Part shown: one piece after another, positions 9,033 through 18,189 of the stretch
Layout of the letters: each line of letters opens with the position of its first letter
Position numbering within the stretch: position 1 is the stretch's first letter
Origin: Mesorhizobium amorphae CCNWGS0123
Lineage (GTDB): Bacteria > Pseudomonadota > Alphaproteobacteria > Rhizobiales > Rhizobiaceae
Length of the DNA stretch: 64,000 nucleotides
Reading direction: 5' to 3'
NCBI RefSeq assembly: GCF_001686985.1
Contig: NZ_CP015322.1
Span: 248,001 to 312,000, forward strand
The notes under the pieces: generated by a model
Databases searched by the model: none
What the model was told of the DNA's origin: nothing
Seen by the model: only the letters and a program-made list of their open reading frames with translations
Position numbers and translations under genes: made by a program

Positions 9033-9509
9033 ATGACAGAAGAAGCCGAAAAAAACATCGACACCCTCATCGAGCTGACCGCCGATGTCGTGTCAGCCTA
9101 CGTCTCCAACAATCCGGTCCCGGTGGGGGATCTCCCTGCCCTGATCGGCCAGGTGCACGCGGCTCTGAAAGGCACGGCCGGAAGTGTCTCCACACAAGAG
9201 CCAGAGCCTCTCAAGCCTGCGGTACCGATCAGGAAGTCGGTGACACCGGACTACATCATCTCGCTTGAGGACGGGAAGAAATTCAAATCGCTGAAGCGCC
9301 ATCTGTCGACCCACTATGGGCTGACGCCGGATGAATATCGCGCCAAATGGGGCCTGCCGGCGGATTATCCCATGGTCGCGCCGAACTACGCCTCGGCGCG
9401 CTCGGCATTGGCCAAGACGATGGGGCTCGGCCGTAAACCGAAAGAGCCGGAAACGCCGGAGCCGGCGCCGGAGCCGGCGAAGCGGACCCGCAAGAAGGTC
9501 GCAGCTTGA
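9033..9509 (+). CDS. MucR/Ros family transcriptional regulator lacking zinc cysteines
   Basis: 158 residues from the ATG at 9033, which has GGAGAG just upstream (the frame is open from 8943). The MucR signature is clear: IELTADVVSAYVSNN and LIGQVHAAL at the N-terminus, then SVTPDYIISLEDGKKFKSLKRHL, YGLTPDEYRAKWGLP and YPMVAPNYA. In most Ros/MucR proteins the finger begins with two cysteines; here the positions read SLEDG and only the histidine part remains. Several Mesorhizobium paralogues lack the cysteines in this way and still fold and bind AT-rich DNA. Such proteins act as global, H-NS-like regulators of surface polysaccharides and symbiosis. A proline/glutamate-rich tail ends in RTRKKVAA. 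Confidence 0.9.
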   Translation: MTEEAEKNIDTLIELTADVVSAYVSNNPVPVGDLPALIGQVHAALKGTAGSVSTQEPEPLKPAVPIRKSVTPDYIISLEDGKKFKSLKRHLSTHYGLTPDEYRAKWGLPADYPMVAPNYASARSALAKTMGLGRKPKEPETPEPAPEPAKRTRKKVAA

Positions 9510-9572
9510 TTTCGGCAATCGAGATTCGTTCTCGAGCGCTGCAGCCATCGGCTTAAAATGCGCCGGATATAA

Positions 9573-9600
9573 AAAGGCGGGGACCAACCCCGCCTTTCCT
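9573..9600 (+). terminator. Rho-independent terminator after mucR
   Basis: Perfect 10-base stem AAAGGCGGGG / CCCCGCCTTT with a five-base loop, starting 64 bases past the mucR stop codon. Confidence 0.8.
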
Positions 9601-9754
9601 TGCAGACAGCCTGCTTTTACTGTAGTTCGCGACGCCTTGCAGCTATCTGCTGCCCGGCCTTGCCGTTGAACCACTTTCTTGCTCGCTCTTATCGAGCGGC
9701 CGTGAGTATCTGCTGACATACTGCGCCCACTCTGGCCGGGACGCAGGAGAAAAT

Positions 9755-9967
9755 TCAGCCAGCTTTGCTGAGGTTGCCAGCAGAGGATTTGCCAGTGCGG
9801 CGGTCCTGTTCGACCTCATAGTTGATCTTCTGGCCATCAGCGAGAGTCGAAAGGCCCGCGCGTTCGACAGCGGAAATATGGACGAAAACATCCTGACCGC
9901 CATTGTCGGGTTGGATAAATCCAAATCCCTTGGTGCTGTTGAACCACTTCACCGTTCCAGTCGCCAT
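9755..9967 (-). CDS. cold-shock protein, CspA family
   Basis: 70 residues from the ATG at 9967. It contains the RNA-binding motifs KGFGFIQP (RNP1) and DVFVHIS (RNP2) on a single OB fold, opening MATGTVKWFNSTKG. Such proteins bind single-stranded RNA and melt secondary structure in the cytoplasm. The length is standard. It converges on mucR. The long 5' region of cold-shock genes may extend into 9968-10100. Confidence 0.95.
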   Translation of the reverse strand: MATGTVKWFNSTKGFGFIQPDNGGQDVFVHISAVERAGLSTLADGQKINYEVEQDRRTGKSSAGNLSKAG

Positions 9968-10974
9968 TATACGCATTCCTTTGTAACAATTGTAACGTAG
10001 GCAGGCCATTGGGCCAGCCCGATTCATAGCCGAGAGTGAGGCTTAGCAAAACGAAAAATTTCAAGGCGCTGCTTGATCGCCCGGCGGGCAGCTGGCGCAC
10101 GCCATCGCAACCGCCTACCACCAGTCAAGCTTTGTCCAGCGCTGCCACTCAGGCACGGCCGAAGCACCCGATCTTCCAACGCTCCGCAGCGCCCCGTCCA
10201 TGGCTTGGTTCTTGCAGGCCTATCACGGGACCATCCGACCTACCGACCCTGGCAGGATACGTTGACGAGATCCAACAACTGCATCGCGCATGAGACGCAC
10301 TTAGCGTGACGCCTTATTCGTCGGGCCACCAGGATAACGGCTGGGTGGTTCAGGGTGCCGTCTTCGTGCATAAGCCGCCTGGCAAGCGCTTGAAGGAGTT
10401 TCGCAAAATTGGATTGTTTCAAGAAGATCGAGGGTCTGATCGATGCGGCCGGCGCCGATGCGGATACGGCCGGCGCGGATGCGATCGATGACGCGCGCGA
10501 TTTGCTGGGTCAGTTCAAGGATAAGTCGGAAACAATCGCCCATGCGATCGACGACTTCCTGCTTGATTTGATGACCTTGCTGTTTGTGGTGGAAGCCACC
10601 CGCGAGCGGTTCCACAATCCCGCGCGCCGGTTGGCGCGCACCAGATTGAGCAGGATCAGGCTGTTGTTGACCAGATAGGCTTTGCCTAACAGGCCACCTC
10701 GATTAACTGTCGCAGATCCTTGATAAGATCTGTCTGCGCGTGCGAGCGCGACTCCGCGCGCTTGAGCCCGCCACGCTCCTTACGCCTCTCGCGTTCAGCA
10801 TCGACCCTGACCTGCTTATCAAGGACAGCGTTCCGCGGGCGACCACCGACCTCTCCATTCTAAACCCTCTGAGTGCCGGCCGGTTCGAGGCGCATCCCAT
10901 CCCCCAAGGCAGCGCACTTAGTCGTCTCGCGAACGAGGACGATTTCATCCCAAGCCACAAGCGCGTCTCGGCGG
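9968..10974. other. about 1 kb without a recognisable gene
   Basis: The first ~100 bases hold the leader of the cold-shock gene. Beyond that, short frames on both strands are interrupted by stops. A minus-strand run around 10690-10850 (..GGRPRNAVLDKQVRVDAE.. ending DLRQLIEVAC) looks protein-like but has a stop in its middle and no recognised family, so it may be a decayed gene. The region ends at the NifA-type promoter at 10975. Confidence 0.4.
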
Positions 10975-11066
10975 TGTCCAACGTGCGACAATGTCGGCTA
11001 CGCGACATGGCGGTGCCCAACTATCACCTGCGCCGAACGGTTTTCTGATCTGGCACGGTACCTGCG
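10975..11066 (+). promoter_or_regulatory. NifA upstream sites (two) and sigma-54 promoter
   Basis: Two adjacent perfect TGT-N10-ACA sites lie at 10975-10990 and 10992-11007. At 11051-11066 follows TGGCACGGTACCTGCG, with the obligatory GG-N10-GC spacing and one mismatch to the consensus TGGCACG-N4-TTGC. The nearer site ends 43 bases before the promoter. Transcription would start near 11078, a short way before the ribosome site AAGGAG at 11094 and the ATG at 11110. This is the classical arrangement for activation by NifA with RNA polymerase sigma-54 (RpoN). Confidence 0.8.
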
Positions 11067-11109
11067 TGGTCATGCGCACACGCGTCACGGATCAAGGAGA
11101 AGCCGTCCA

Positions 11110-12693
11110 ATGATCGCCCCACCAAGAAACACCGCCACAGGTCTCCTGGGCCTATGCAAAGATGGGGCTCGAGTGAGGCCTGGCACCATGAAGGCGGTTG
11201 CTCATGCTCTGGCTCGGTGCTGCCCGCCGAGCCGCCCACGGGGGGAGACGGGGACGCGGCGCGTTCGAGATGTGCAACAAATCACTTTGCCTCGAACCTT
11301 GCCTTTCAACCAGCCACCACAACTTGCGCCACCGATCAAACTTCGGCCCCACTGGCTGCGCAGAGCATTCGCTGCAGCCGCGTTGGTCCTCGCGACGACC
11401 GCTACGGCTGCTGCCGCTAAGGATGACGGCAAGGTGGCGGATTTCCTGCTCGACAACGGCATGGAGGTGGTCGTCATCCCCGACCATCGTGCGCCGGTTG
11501 TCACCCATATGGTATGGTACAAGATCGGCAGCGCCGACGAGCCACCCGGCAAATCCGGCATCGCGCATTTCTTCGAACATCTGATGTTCAAGGCCACAAG
11601 CAACCACGCCGCCGACGAGTTCGACCGCGCCGTGGCCAACATCGGAGGCTACCAAAACGCCTTCACCTCATACGACTACACCGCTTTCAACGAGACGGTA
11701 GCGCCCTTGGCCCTCGAACAGATGATGGGCTTCGAGGCCGACCGGATGCGCAACCTCATCCTTACCGACGACGTCGTCAAGACGGAGCGGGACGTAATCT
11801 TGGAAGAGCGCCGTCGGAGCATCGACACCAACCCGCACGCAGTGCTGGACGAGGAGGTCGTCGCGACGCTGTGGCAGAACCAGCCCTACCGCATACCGGT
11901 GCTTGGCTGGATGCAGGAGATGGAGAAGTTGAACCGCGCCGACGCCGAGGCCTTCTATGACAATTATTACCGGCCGAACAACGCGGTGCTGGTGGTAGCA
12001 GGCGATGCCGAGCCGGAGACGGTCAAGGCGCTGGCCGAAAACACCTATGGCAAGATCGCCCGCGGCCCCGACCTGCCGCCGCGCATTCGCCCAGTCGAGC
12101 CGGAGCAGAACACCAAGCGCGTGGTGACGCTGAGCGATGCCCGCGTTGCGGTGCCCAGCTTTTCGACGTATTGGGTGGTGCCTTCCTATCGCACGGCCGA
12201 GCCCGGCGAGGCCGAGGCGCTGGACCTTCTGGCTGAGATCCTCGGGGGCGGCAACCGCAGCCGGCTCTATCAGGAACTGGTGGTGAAACAGGGTATTGCC
12301 ACCGAGGCCAACGCCTGGTTCCGGGGCACCATGCTGGACGCCACCTACTTCACCATCCGTGGCTCGCCGCGCGGAGATGCAAAGCTGGTCGATCTCGAAG
12401 CGGCTGCCGATGCCGAAGTCGCCCGGATCGCCAGGGACGGCGTCACCAGCGACGAGCTGGAAAAGGCCAAAGACCGCTTTGTCCGCTCGATGATTTTCGC
12501 CCGTGACAAGCAGGACCACATCGCCAACATGTTTGGCTCCACCCTTGCCACCGGCGGCAACGTGCAAGACGTCGTGGAGTGGCCGGACCGCATCCGCAAG
12601 ATCACTGCCGATCAGGTCAAAGCGGTTGCCGCCCGCTATCTGGTGTTCGACCATTCGACCACCGGCTATCTCTTTCCCGAGACGGAGAATTGA
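11110..12693 (+). CDS. M16B zinc peptidase, catalytic subunit
   Basis: 527 residues from the ATG at 11110, chosen for its AAGGAG 10 bases upstream. The inverted zinc motif HFFEH (residues 153-157) is intact, followed by the usual downstream glutamate region (VILEERRRS), so this is the active partner of an M16B pair. The domain continues with the conserved QPYRIPVLGW, YYRPNNAVLVVAGD and LLAEILGGGNRSRLYQ. A hydrophobic signal-like stretch (AFAAAALVLATTATAAAA) occurs only at about residues 85-102, after an odd Arg/Pro-rich extension, so the true start might be later; TTG codons near 11287 are alternatives. Likely periplasmic. It is followed by its partner with one base between stop and start. 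Confidence 0.9.
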   Translation: MIAPPRNTATGLLGLCKDGARVRPGTMKAVAHALARCCPPSRPRGETGTRRVRDVQQITLPRTLPFNQPPQLAPPIKLRPHWLRRAFAAAALVLATTATAAAAKDDGKVADFLLDNGMEVVVIPDHRAPVVTHMVWYKIGSADEPPGKSGIAHFFEHLMFKATSNHAADEFDRAVANIGGYQNAFTSYDYTAFNETVAPLALEQMMGFEADRMRNLILTDDVVKTERDVILEERRRSIDTNPHAVLDEEVVATLWQNQPYRIPVLGWMQEMEKLNRADAEAFYDNYYRPNNAVLVVAGDAEPETVKALAENTYGKIARGPDLPPRIRPVEPEQNTKRVVTLSDARVAVPSFSTYWVVPSYRTAEPGEAEALDLLAEILGGGNRSRLYQELVVKQGIATEANAWFRGTMLDATYFTIRGSPRGDAKLVDLEAAADAEVARIARDGVTSDELEKAKDRFVRSMIFARDKQDHIANMFGSTLATGGNVQDVVEWPDRIRKITADQVKAVAARYLVFDHSTTGYLFPETEN

Positions 12694-12694
12694 T

Positions 12695-14092
12695 ATGATG
12701 ACGAACCAACACCGCGGCGCCTTCGCACACGTCTTGTCTTCTCCGCTTGCAGGAGAAGGCAAGGCTGCGCGCCTCGCCATGCCGCTGGCCATCCTTCTCC
12801 TCGCCATTTTCTTCCTCATCCAGCAGGCGCTCACCGCCCATGCGGCGATGGACATCCAGGAGGTAAAATCTGGAAAGGGCATAAAGGCCTGGCTGGTGGA
12901 AGACCATACGGTGCCGATCGTCACCATCCACTTTGTCTTCGAGGGCGGCACCACCCAGGACCCGATCGGCAAGGAGGGGCTCGCTTATCTGATGACCGGC
13001 CTGTTCGCAGAGGGGGCTGGCGATCTCGACAGCGATGCTTTTCAGGTGGAGCTTGACGATGCGGGCGCCCACATGAGCTTCATCGCGCAGCGCGACCGCA
13101 TCAATGGGTCGATGCGCATGCTTTCCCAACAACAGGATGCCGCTTTCGATCTGCTCAGGCTCGCGGTCAACAGGCCGCGCTTCGACCAGGAGGCGTTCGA
13201 GCGCATCCGCGCCCATATCTTCTCCGACATCATAGCCAAGGAACGCGATCCCAAGACGATCGCACAGGGCAAATGGCGGCGCGCGCTCTACGGCACGCAT
13301 CCGTATTCAAGGCCGGACAAAGGTACCAAAGTGAGCCTCGCCGGCATAACGCCGGCCGATCTTAGCGCCTTCCACAAGGCCATTTTCGCTCGCGACGGGC
13401 TCCGTGTTGCCGTGGTCGGGGACATCGACGCGAAGACGCTCAGTAACAAGCTCGACCAGCTGTTCGGCGATTTGCGCGAAAAGAAGACGCTTTTTCCCAT
13501 CGCCGATGTCGCTGCAGAACTCGGACAGCAGGTGGAGGTGAACTACGACCTTCCACAGACCTCGCTGCAATTGGTTTTTCCAGGCGTCGCGCGCACCGAG
13601 CCACAATTCTTCGCCGCGGTGCTGATGAACGAAATCCTCGGCGGATTGCCCTTCACCTCACGCCTGTATGACGAGGTGCGGGAAAAGCGCGGCCTTGCCT
13701 ATGGCGTCGGCTCTTATCTGGTCGATAACGAGCATTCTGAGGAACTTGTGGTTGAGACGGCGACACGCTCGAACCGCGCGGCCGAGACGCTGAGCATCGT
13801 GCGTCGGGTGGTGAACGATATGGCGCAGAAGGGCCCGACCGAAGCCGAGCTCGAGGCGAGCAAGAAATATCTGATCGGCGCCTATGCCATCTCCCGTCTG
13901 GATTCCTCCAGCTCGATTGCAGCCACGCTGGTCGATATGCAGATCGACAATCTCGGCATCGACTACATCCAGCGCCGCCCAGCCCTCATCGATCAGGTGA
14001 CGCTCGACCAGGTCAAGGCAGCGGCGAAGAAGCTGCTTTCGGCCGAGCCTTCTATTATGGTAGTCGGCCCGCCGCTGGGCGGCAAAGGATAA
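12695..14092 (+). CDS. M16B peptidase, non-catalytic partner subunit
   Basis: 465 residues from the ATG pair at 12695/12698, just after the stop of the catalytic subunit, so the two are translationally linked. The protein has a signal-type hydrophobic segment (LAMPLAILLLAIFFLIQQALTAHA written in part: residues ~29-50). Where the partner has HFFEH this one reads YLMTG, so it cannot bind zinc. It keeps the substrate-closing segment of inactive M16 partners, SRLYDEVREKRGLAYGVG. Known M16B enzymes work as such heterodimers, one half cutting, the other binding the peptide. Expressed from the same NifA-type promoter. Confidence 0.9.
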   Translation: MMTNQHRGAFAHVLSSPLAGEGKAARLAMPLAILLLAIFFLIQQALTAHAAMDIQEVKSGKGIKAWLVEDHTVPIVTIHFVFEGGTTQDPIGKEGLAYLMTGLFAEGAGDLDSDAFQVELDDAGAHMSFIAQRDRINGSMRMLSQQQDAAFDLLRLAVNRPRFDQEAFERIRAHIFSDIIAKERDPKTIAQGKWRRALYGTHPYSRPDKGTKVSLAGITPADLSAFHKAIFARDGLRVAVVGDIDAKTLSNKLDQLFGDLREKKTLFPIADVAAELGQQVEVNYDLPQTSLQLVFPGVARTEPQFFAAVLMNEILGGLPFTSRLYDEVREKRGLAYGVGSYLVDNEHSEELVVETATRSNRAAETLSIVRRVVNDMAQKGPTEAELEASKKYLIGAYAISRLDSSSSIAATLVDMQIDNLGIDYIQRRPALIDQVTLDQVKAAAKKLLSAEPSIMVVGPPLGGKG

Positions 14093-14559
14093 GCTCAGGT
14101 CCCGTTTTGCTTTCCTTCTCCCCTTGTGAGGCTGTTTCGCGTGGAGCGAAGTCCAGTTAGAGGCCCGCGGAGCAGTTTTCGGGGCCCTCGCCAGGCATTT
14201 ATAGGTCAGGCGGTCGACTCTCGCCTGATTGCGGAGCGCTCCTCCTCAGGCAAGCCTCCTTTCGAGCGGATGGAGGACGCCGGAGGATTGTCTGCAATTG
14301 TAGGCGCAGGCCACCAGCGTGCACCGCGCGCGGGTGGCGAAGCCGACGACCGATTGTCCAGTTTTCGCCTCAGCGAGAACCGCGAGCCATCGACCAGAGA
14401 ATTCGAAGTCCTTTCCCTTTTCAGTTGAGTACCGTGGTCTACCAGCCGTCTGGCCGAGGCCCTATAAGAAAGCCGCACCTGCAGAATACACCCCACATTC
14501 TGCCGACATGGATATTCGCTGCGTTGAGGAGGAATCCGGTATTGCCCCTGTGCCTGCCG
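14093..14559. other. gap between peptidase pair and gabD, no gene
   Basis: About 470 bases. The frame of the following gene is open back to 14425, but that part lacks a ribosome site and does not resemble aldehyde dehydrogenases. No terminator hairpin and no second sigma-54 element were found, so read-through from the peptidase pair is possible. Confidence 0.4.
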
Positions 14560-16017
14560 ATGATCCGCCACCTGAAATCCCCCGACCTGTTTGGCGCCAT
14601 CGACCGCATGCCGGCACTTGGCACACCTGTTGGCGAGCGGACCTTCAAGGTCTTTAACCCGTCGACCGGCGAATTGCTGGCAGAACTTCCCGACATGGGT
14701 GTCGAGGAGACGCGCGCTGCAATCGACATGGCCTATGTCGCACAGGCTGAATGGGCGGCATTGACCGCACGCGAGCGCAGCGACATGCTCTGGCGCTGGC
14801 ATCAGCTGATTATCGACCACGCCGATGACCTTGCTGCGATTCTCACCGCGGAGATGGGCAAGCCGCTTGCCGAAGCCAAATCGGAGGTCTCGCATGCGGC
14901 CGCGTATCTGCAATGGTACGCCGAAGAGGCCAATCGCATCTACGGCGAGACGATCTCGGCGCCGTCGACGGACCGCCGGATGCTGGTGATCAAGCAGCCG
15001 GTCGGCGTCGTTGGCACGATAACACCGTGGAATTTCCCGGCCTCCATGGTGGCGCGCAAGATTTCGCCGGCCTTGGCGGCGGGCTGCACAATCGTCCTCA
15101 AGCCCGCCGAACAGACCCCGCTCGTAGCTGGCGCAATATTCGCGCTAGCCCATCAGGCTGGCTTTCCCGAAGGCGTCGTCAACCTGATCTATGCGTCCGA
15201 AGGCGACGCTGTCGGCCGTGAACTGTGCACCAATCCCAAGGTCCGTAAGATCAGCTTCACCGGCTCGACCGAGGTCGGCCGGCTGCTGATGCGCCAGTGC
15301 TCGGACCAGGTCAAGAAGGTCAGCCTCGAGCTCGGCGGCAACGCACCTTTTATCGTCTTCGACGATGCCGATATCGATGCCGCGGTTGACGGGGCGATCC
15401 AGGCGAAGTTCCGCAATGCCGGACAGACCTGCGTTTCGGCGAACCGCCTTTACGTTCAGTCAAGCGTTCACGACGAGTTCGTCGAGAAATTCGTGGAGAA
15501 AGTCCGCCACTTATCGGTTGGGGATGGCTTCGCTCCCGCGGTCGACATCGGCCCGCTCATCGACAGGCATGCTTTGGTCAAGATCGAATCCCATATTGCC
15601 GATTCCGTCGCAAAAGGCGGTGTAATTCGATGCGGGGGCAAATGCATCGGCAAGGAAGGTACGTTTTTCCAACCGACGGTCCTCACCGACATCTCCAGCG
15701 AAATGATAGTGGCGCAGGAAGAGACATTCGGCCCCCTGGCTCCGATCATTCGCTTCGAGGATGCGGATCAGGTCGTGCGTGAGGCCAATGACACGATCTA
15801 CGGCCTCGCCGCCTATTTTTACGCATCAAACCTGAAGCGTGTCTGGCGCGTGGCCGAGGCCTTGGAATACGGCATGGTGGGTATCAACACGGGACGTATG
15901 TCCTCGGAAGCCGCCCCTTTTGGCGGAATCAAGCAGTCCGGCATCGGGCGGGAGGGTTCCCGCCATGGGCTCGAGGACTACCTCGAAATGAAATATCTCT
16001 GCCTGGGCGGCATCTGA
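14560..16017 (+). CDS. gabD: succinate-semialdehyde dehydrogenase, NAD(P)-dependent
   Basis: 485 residues, the usual size. It belongs to the aldehyde dehydrogenase superfamily: Rossmann segment with GVVGTITPWNFP, FTGSTEVG, the general base in LELGGNAPF and the catalytic cysteine in AGQTCVSANR. The closing block (EETFGPLAPI, FGGIKQSGIGREGSRHG, LEMKYLCLGG) is the GabD type, which oxidises succinate semialdehyde to succinate in the GABA shunt; other semialdehydes cannot be excluded. The ATG at 14560 gives MIRHLKSPDLF, a normal start; no clear ribosome site. Same direction as the M16 pair upstream. Confidence 0.88.
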   Translation: MIRHLKSPDLFGAIDRMPALGTPVGERTFKVFNPSTGELLAELPDMGVEETRAAIDMAYVAQAEWAALTARERSDMLWRWHQLIIDHADDLAAILTAEMGKPLAEAKSEVSHAAAYLQWYAEEANRIYGETISAPSTDRRMLVIKQPVGVVGTITPWNFPASMVARKISPALAAGCTIVLKPAEQTPLVAGAIFALAHQAGFPEGVVNLIYASEGDAVGRELCTNPKVRKISFTGSTEVGRLLMRQCSDQVKKVSLELGGNAPFIVFDDADIDAAVDGAIQAKFRNAGQTCVSANRLYVQSSVHDEFVEKFVEKVRHLSVGDGFAPAVDIGPLIDRHALVKIESHIADSVAKGGVIRCGGKCIGKEGTFFQPTVLTDISSEMIVAQEETFGPLAPIIRFEDADQVVREANDTIYGLAAYFYASNLKRVWRVAEALEYGMVGINTGRMSSEAAPFGGIKQSGIGREGSRHGLEDYLEMKYLCLGGI

Positions 16018-16675
16018 CGCATCTTTTTGCGGATTCGCAGACCCGGTTATCGAACGAGCCACCTCCGAATGCAGGAGCGCTCCTCGATGGGAGCGGACGA
16101 ACGGCTCGGAAGCCGGAGCAAAGACGCAATCCTGAAAGACTATCTTGGCTGGATGTATCTCTCGACGTAGACGATCGTCTGCATTGTCAGCGAAACGGCG
16201 CGCATGTAACGGAGGAAACGCTTGCGAGCGATTTGGCGGCACTCGCCGATTACATTAAGGCGATGGGGCTGTCGTTTGCGCGGGTCGGTTGGAAGCCTGC
16301 GCGATCGTGAACGCTGGTTGTGCTTTGTCCGGTCTCTGGGGCAGAATTTGAACCAGAGCCTTCCGATTGACTCACTTGCACTTCGGCCGACTGCCGCCGA
16401 TCCCGGAAGGTCAATGCGAATGCCTGGGATCTTCCGGTTTTGTCCGAGCCTGTACCGGCGGCGCAGCCGTAGCCGTAGCGTGCCTACACTCGTTCCCTCT
16501 GCTGCCGGCAGGGCAACGTCCATATCGTCCGGATCCGGCTCACTGAACACTGCCTTGCCAATCTGATATGGTCCATGTGGCCCGTCACCTATGCATGAGG
16601 CTCGGCGTCGGCCGGCTTAACCGTTCCGTTGCATATCGGGTGACGGGCCGCTCTCAGGCCCAGCAATCATGGGGA
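16018..16675. other. no gene recognised; contains an interrupted inverted repeat
   Basis: No frame here gives a recognised protein. At 16580-16589 and 16638-16648 lie the arms GCCCGTCACC and GGGTGACGGGC, extended by TGCAT/ATGCA, about 48 bases apart. It sits downstream of the leftward operon and could mark its end or a mobile-element edge. Confidence 0.4.
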
Positions 16676-16840
16676 CTAGTTGCATGGGGAAACGCACGCT
16701 CCCAGAATAATAGGATGCCGACGGATCCAAAGGGCTTGGTCGGTCACGATGATTTCGCAGAAGGCTCCCGCCTTCCCTGCAGTGAAGGTGGACATCATTC
16801 CTTGGATGCTACCGCCGATGATCAGTAGTCGCCGAGTCAT
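16676..16840 (-). CDS. truncated protein, start of a nucleotide-binding or ATP-grasp-like gene
   Basis: A 54-residue frame whose ATG overlaps the stop of the N-hydroxylase gene (ATGA), the mark of a translationally coupled operon. It opens MTRRLLIIGGSIQGMMS and soon reads CEIIVTDQ, the beta-alpha-beta nucleotide-binding opening seen in ATP-grasp ligases and some dehydrogenases. Then the frame ends with no further homology, so the gene has lost most of its length. Naming the enzyme is not possible; in siderophore-type operons an N-hydroxylase is commonly followed by ligases or acyltransferases. Confidence 0.4.
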   Translation of the reverse strand: MTRRLLIIGGSIQGMMSTFTAGKAGAFCEIIVTDQALWIRRHPIILGACVSPCN

Positions 16841-18141
16841 ATCCCGCTGCCCATTTCTTCGGCCAACGGGTCGGACCAATTCTCAGTGGAAGTAGGGCTG
16901 ATGAAGCCGGGATGCTCGGGGTTGGCGCGCGGCGCGCGCCCCAGAAGGCTGTCGAGGATGCGACGCGCGCGCCAGGCGAGCAGGCTTAGATTCGGATCAG
17001 CCAGTCCGCGCTGCCCGAGGCTCGCGTTTTGTATGAAGATGCGACAGTCTGGCGGTCCGTCCCAGCACACCGAAAAATCTTCGCCAATGGCCAATTCATT
17101 GTCGACCTGCTCCAGCCGGTCCGCGATCGGTTCCAAGAAGTCTGGCACCGCGTTCTGGTAACCGGTGGCCAGGATGACGATATCGGCCATGACGTCTCCG
17201 ACAGCGTCCCTGCCGCGCTGCAGGGTCAGCCTGTGACCTGCTCCGGCGTTGATGCAGCGCGAAACGTTGCAACCTGGCCGCAGTGTGATGTCGCATGGGT
17301 TTGGCTCGAGAAATGCGTGGCGGTACAGCGCCTGATAGATAGCGCGCAACGTGCTTTCCGAAATCCCGTCCGAGGCGAGTACGAAACGCTCCAGGAACAG
17401 CTTACGCTCCAACTGGCTCATCTTGGCGAAACGATCCGAAAAGCAGGGCATGAACAACTCGTTTGTGAACGGGCTGTTGTCGAGGGGCAGGTAGTTTTCA
17501 CGCTGCGAGACCCAAGTGATCGATCGAGGTCGCCGTTCTTTTGGCAGGCCGACAAGGTGCAACAGCACCTCAGCCCCCGACTGGCCTCCGCCAACCAGGC
17601 AGACATGCTTTCTCCGCACGTCAGGATCGATGTGCAGGACGGCAGATGAGTGGAACAGGTTGCGTCCAATCCAGCCCTCAAACTGAGGCGGAATTCGCGC
17701 CTGCTTGCCAATGCCGACCACGAGGTTTCTGGCGCCAAGAACCGCGTTTTCCGTCCGCACCCGGAACTCGCCGTCAAAGCGGATTTCGTGCACGGTCTCC
17801 CCGCCACGAACAAGTGGGTTCCTATGGAAAGCCCAGTTTAGGTATTGCTCAAACTCAGCTCTGAACACGGCCCCGAACTGTGCGTTCAGGAAGTGGTAGA
17901 GACGCCCGTTCTCATACAGGTAGTTCACGAAAGTGTAGGCTGATCGCGGATTCACCAGCGTGACCAGATCCTTAAAGTGGCTGACCTGGAGCTCTGAGGA
18001 ATCGAAAGCGATGCCTCGATGCCAAAGGAAGTCGACTTGCCGATCCAGGAACAGCGCGCCTTGCCCGATTTGCTCGTGTATCTGACATGCAAGACTCAAA
18101 TTAGATGGCCCAGCACCGACCCCAATGCAAGAGATTTCCAC
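16837..18141 (-). CDS. FAD-dependent L-lysine/L-ornithine N-hydroxylase
   Basis: 434 residues. Start is GTG at 18141, with AGGAG nine bases upstream. The FAD motif GVGAGPSNLSLA is at the N-terminus, then FLWHRGIAFDSSELQVSHFKD and LVTLVNPRSAYTFVNYLYE, the substrate region of the IucD/PvdA/SidA family; the NADPH motif VGGGQSGAE and the closing ATGYQ motif are also present. The family hydroxylates the side-chain amine of lysine or ornithine, the first step to hydroxamate siderophores and related molecules; which amine is used cannot be decided from sequence. The full family length is kept. It follows an IscA-like pseudogene that carries a NifA/sigma-54 promoter, on the same strand about 50 bases behind. 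Confidence 0.9.
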   Translation of the reverse strand: MEISCIGVGAGPSNLSLACQIHEQIGQGALFLDRQVDFLWHRGIAFDSSELQVSHFKDLVTLVNPRSAYTFVNYLYENGRLYHFLNAQFGAVFRAEFEQYLNWAFHRNPLVRGGETVHEIRFDGEFRVRTENAVLGARNLVVGIGKQARIPPQFEGWIGRNLFHSSAVLHIDPDVRRKHVCLVGGGQSGAEVLLHLVGLPKERRPRSITWVSQRENYLPLDNSPFTNELFMPCFSDRFAKMSQLERKLFLERFVLASDGISESTLRAIYQALYRHAFLEPNPCDITLRPGCNVSRCINAGAGHRLTLQRGRDAVGDVMADIVILATGYQNAVPDFLEPIADRLEQVDNELAIGEDFSVCWDGPPDCRIFIQNASLGQRGLADPNLSLLAWRARRILDSLLGRAPRANPEHPGFISPTSTENWSDPLAEEMGSGI

Positions 18142-18189
18142 TTTGCCTTGCTCCTATAGTTTTCCCACTGGCGGCTTGTTCGCAGCGAG

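Noticed and set aside
14617..14635. TGGCACACCTGTTGGC in gabD
   Set aside because: The -12 GC is not at the required distance, and it is within the coding region.
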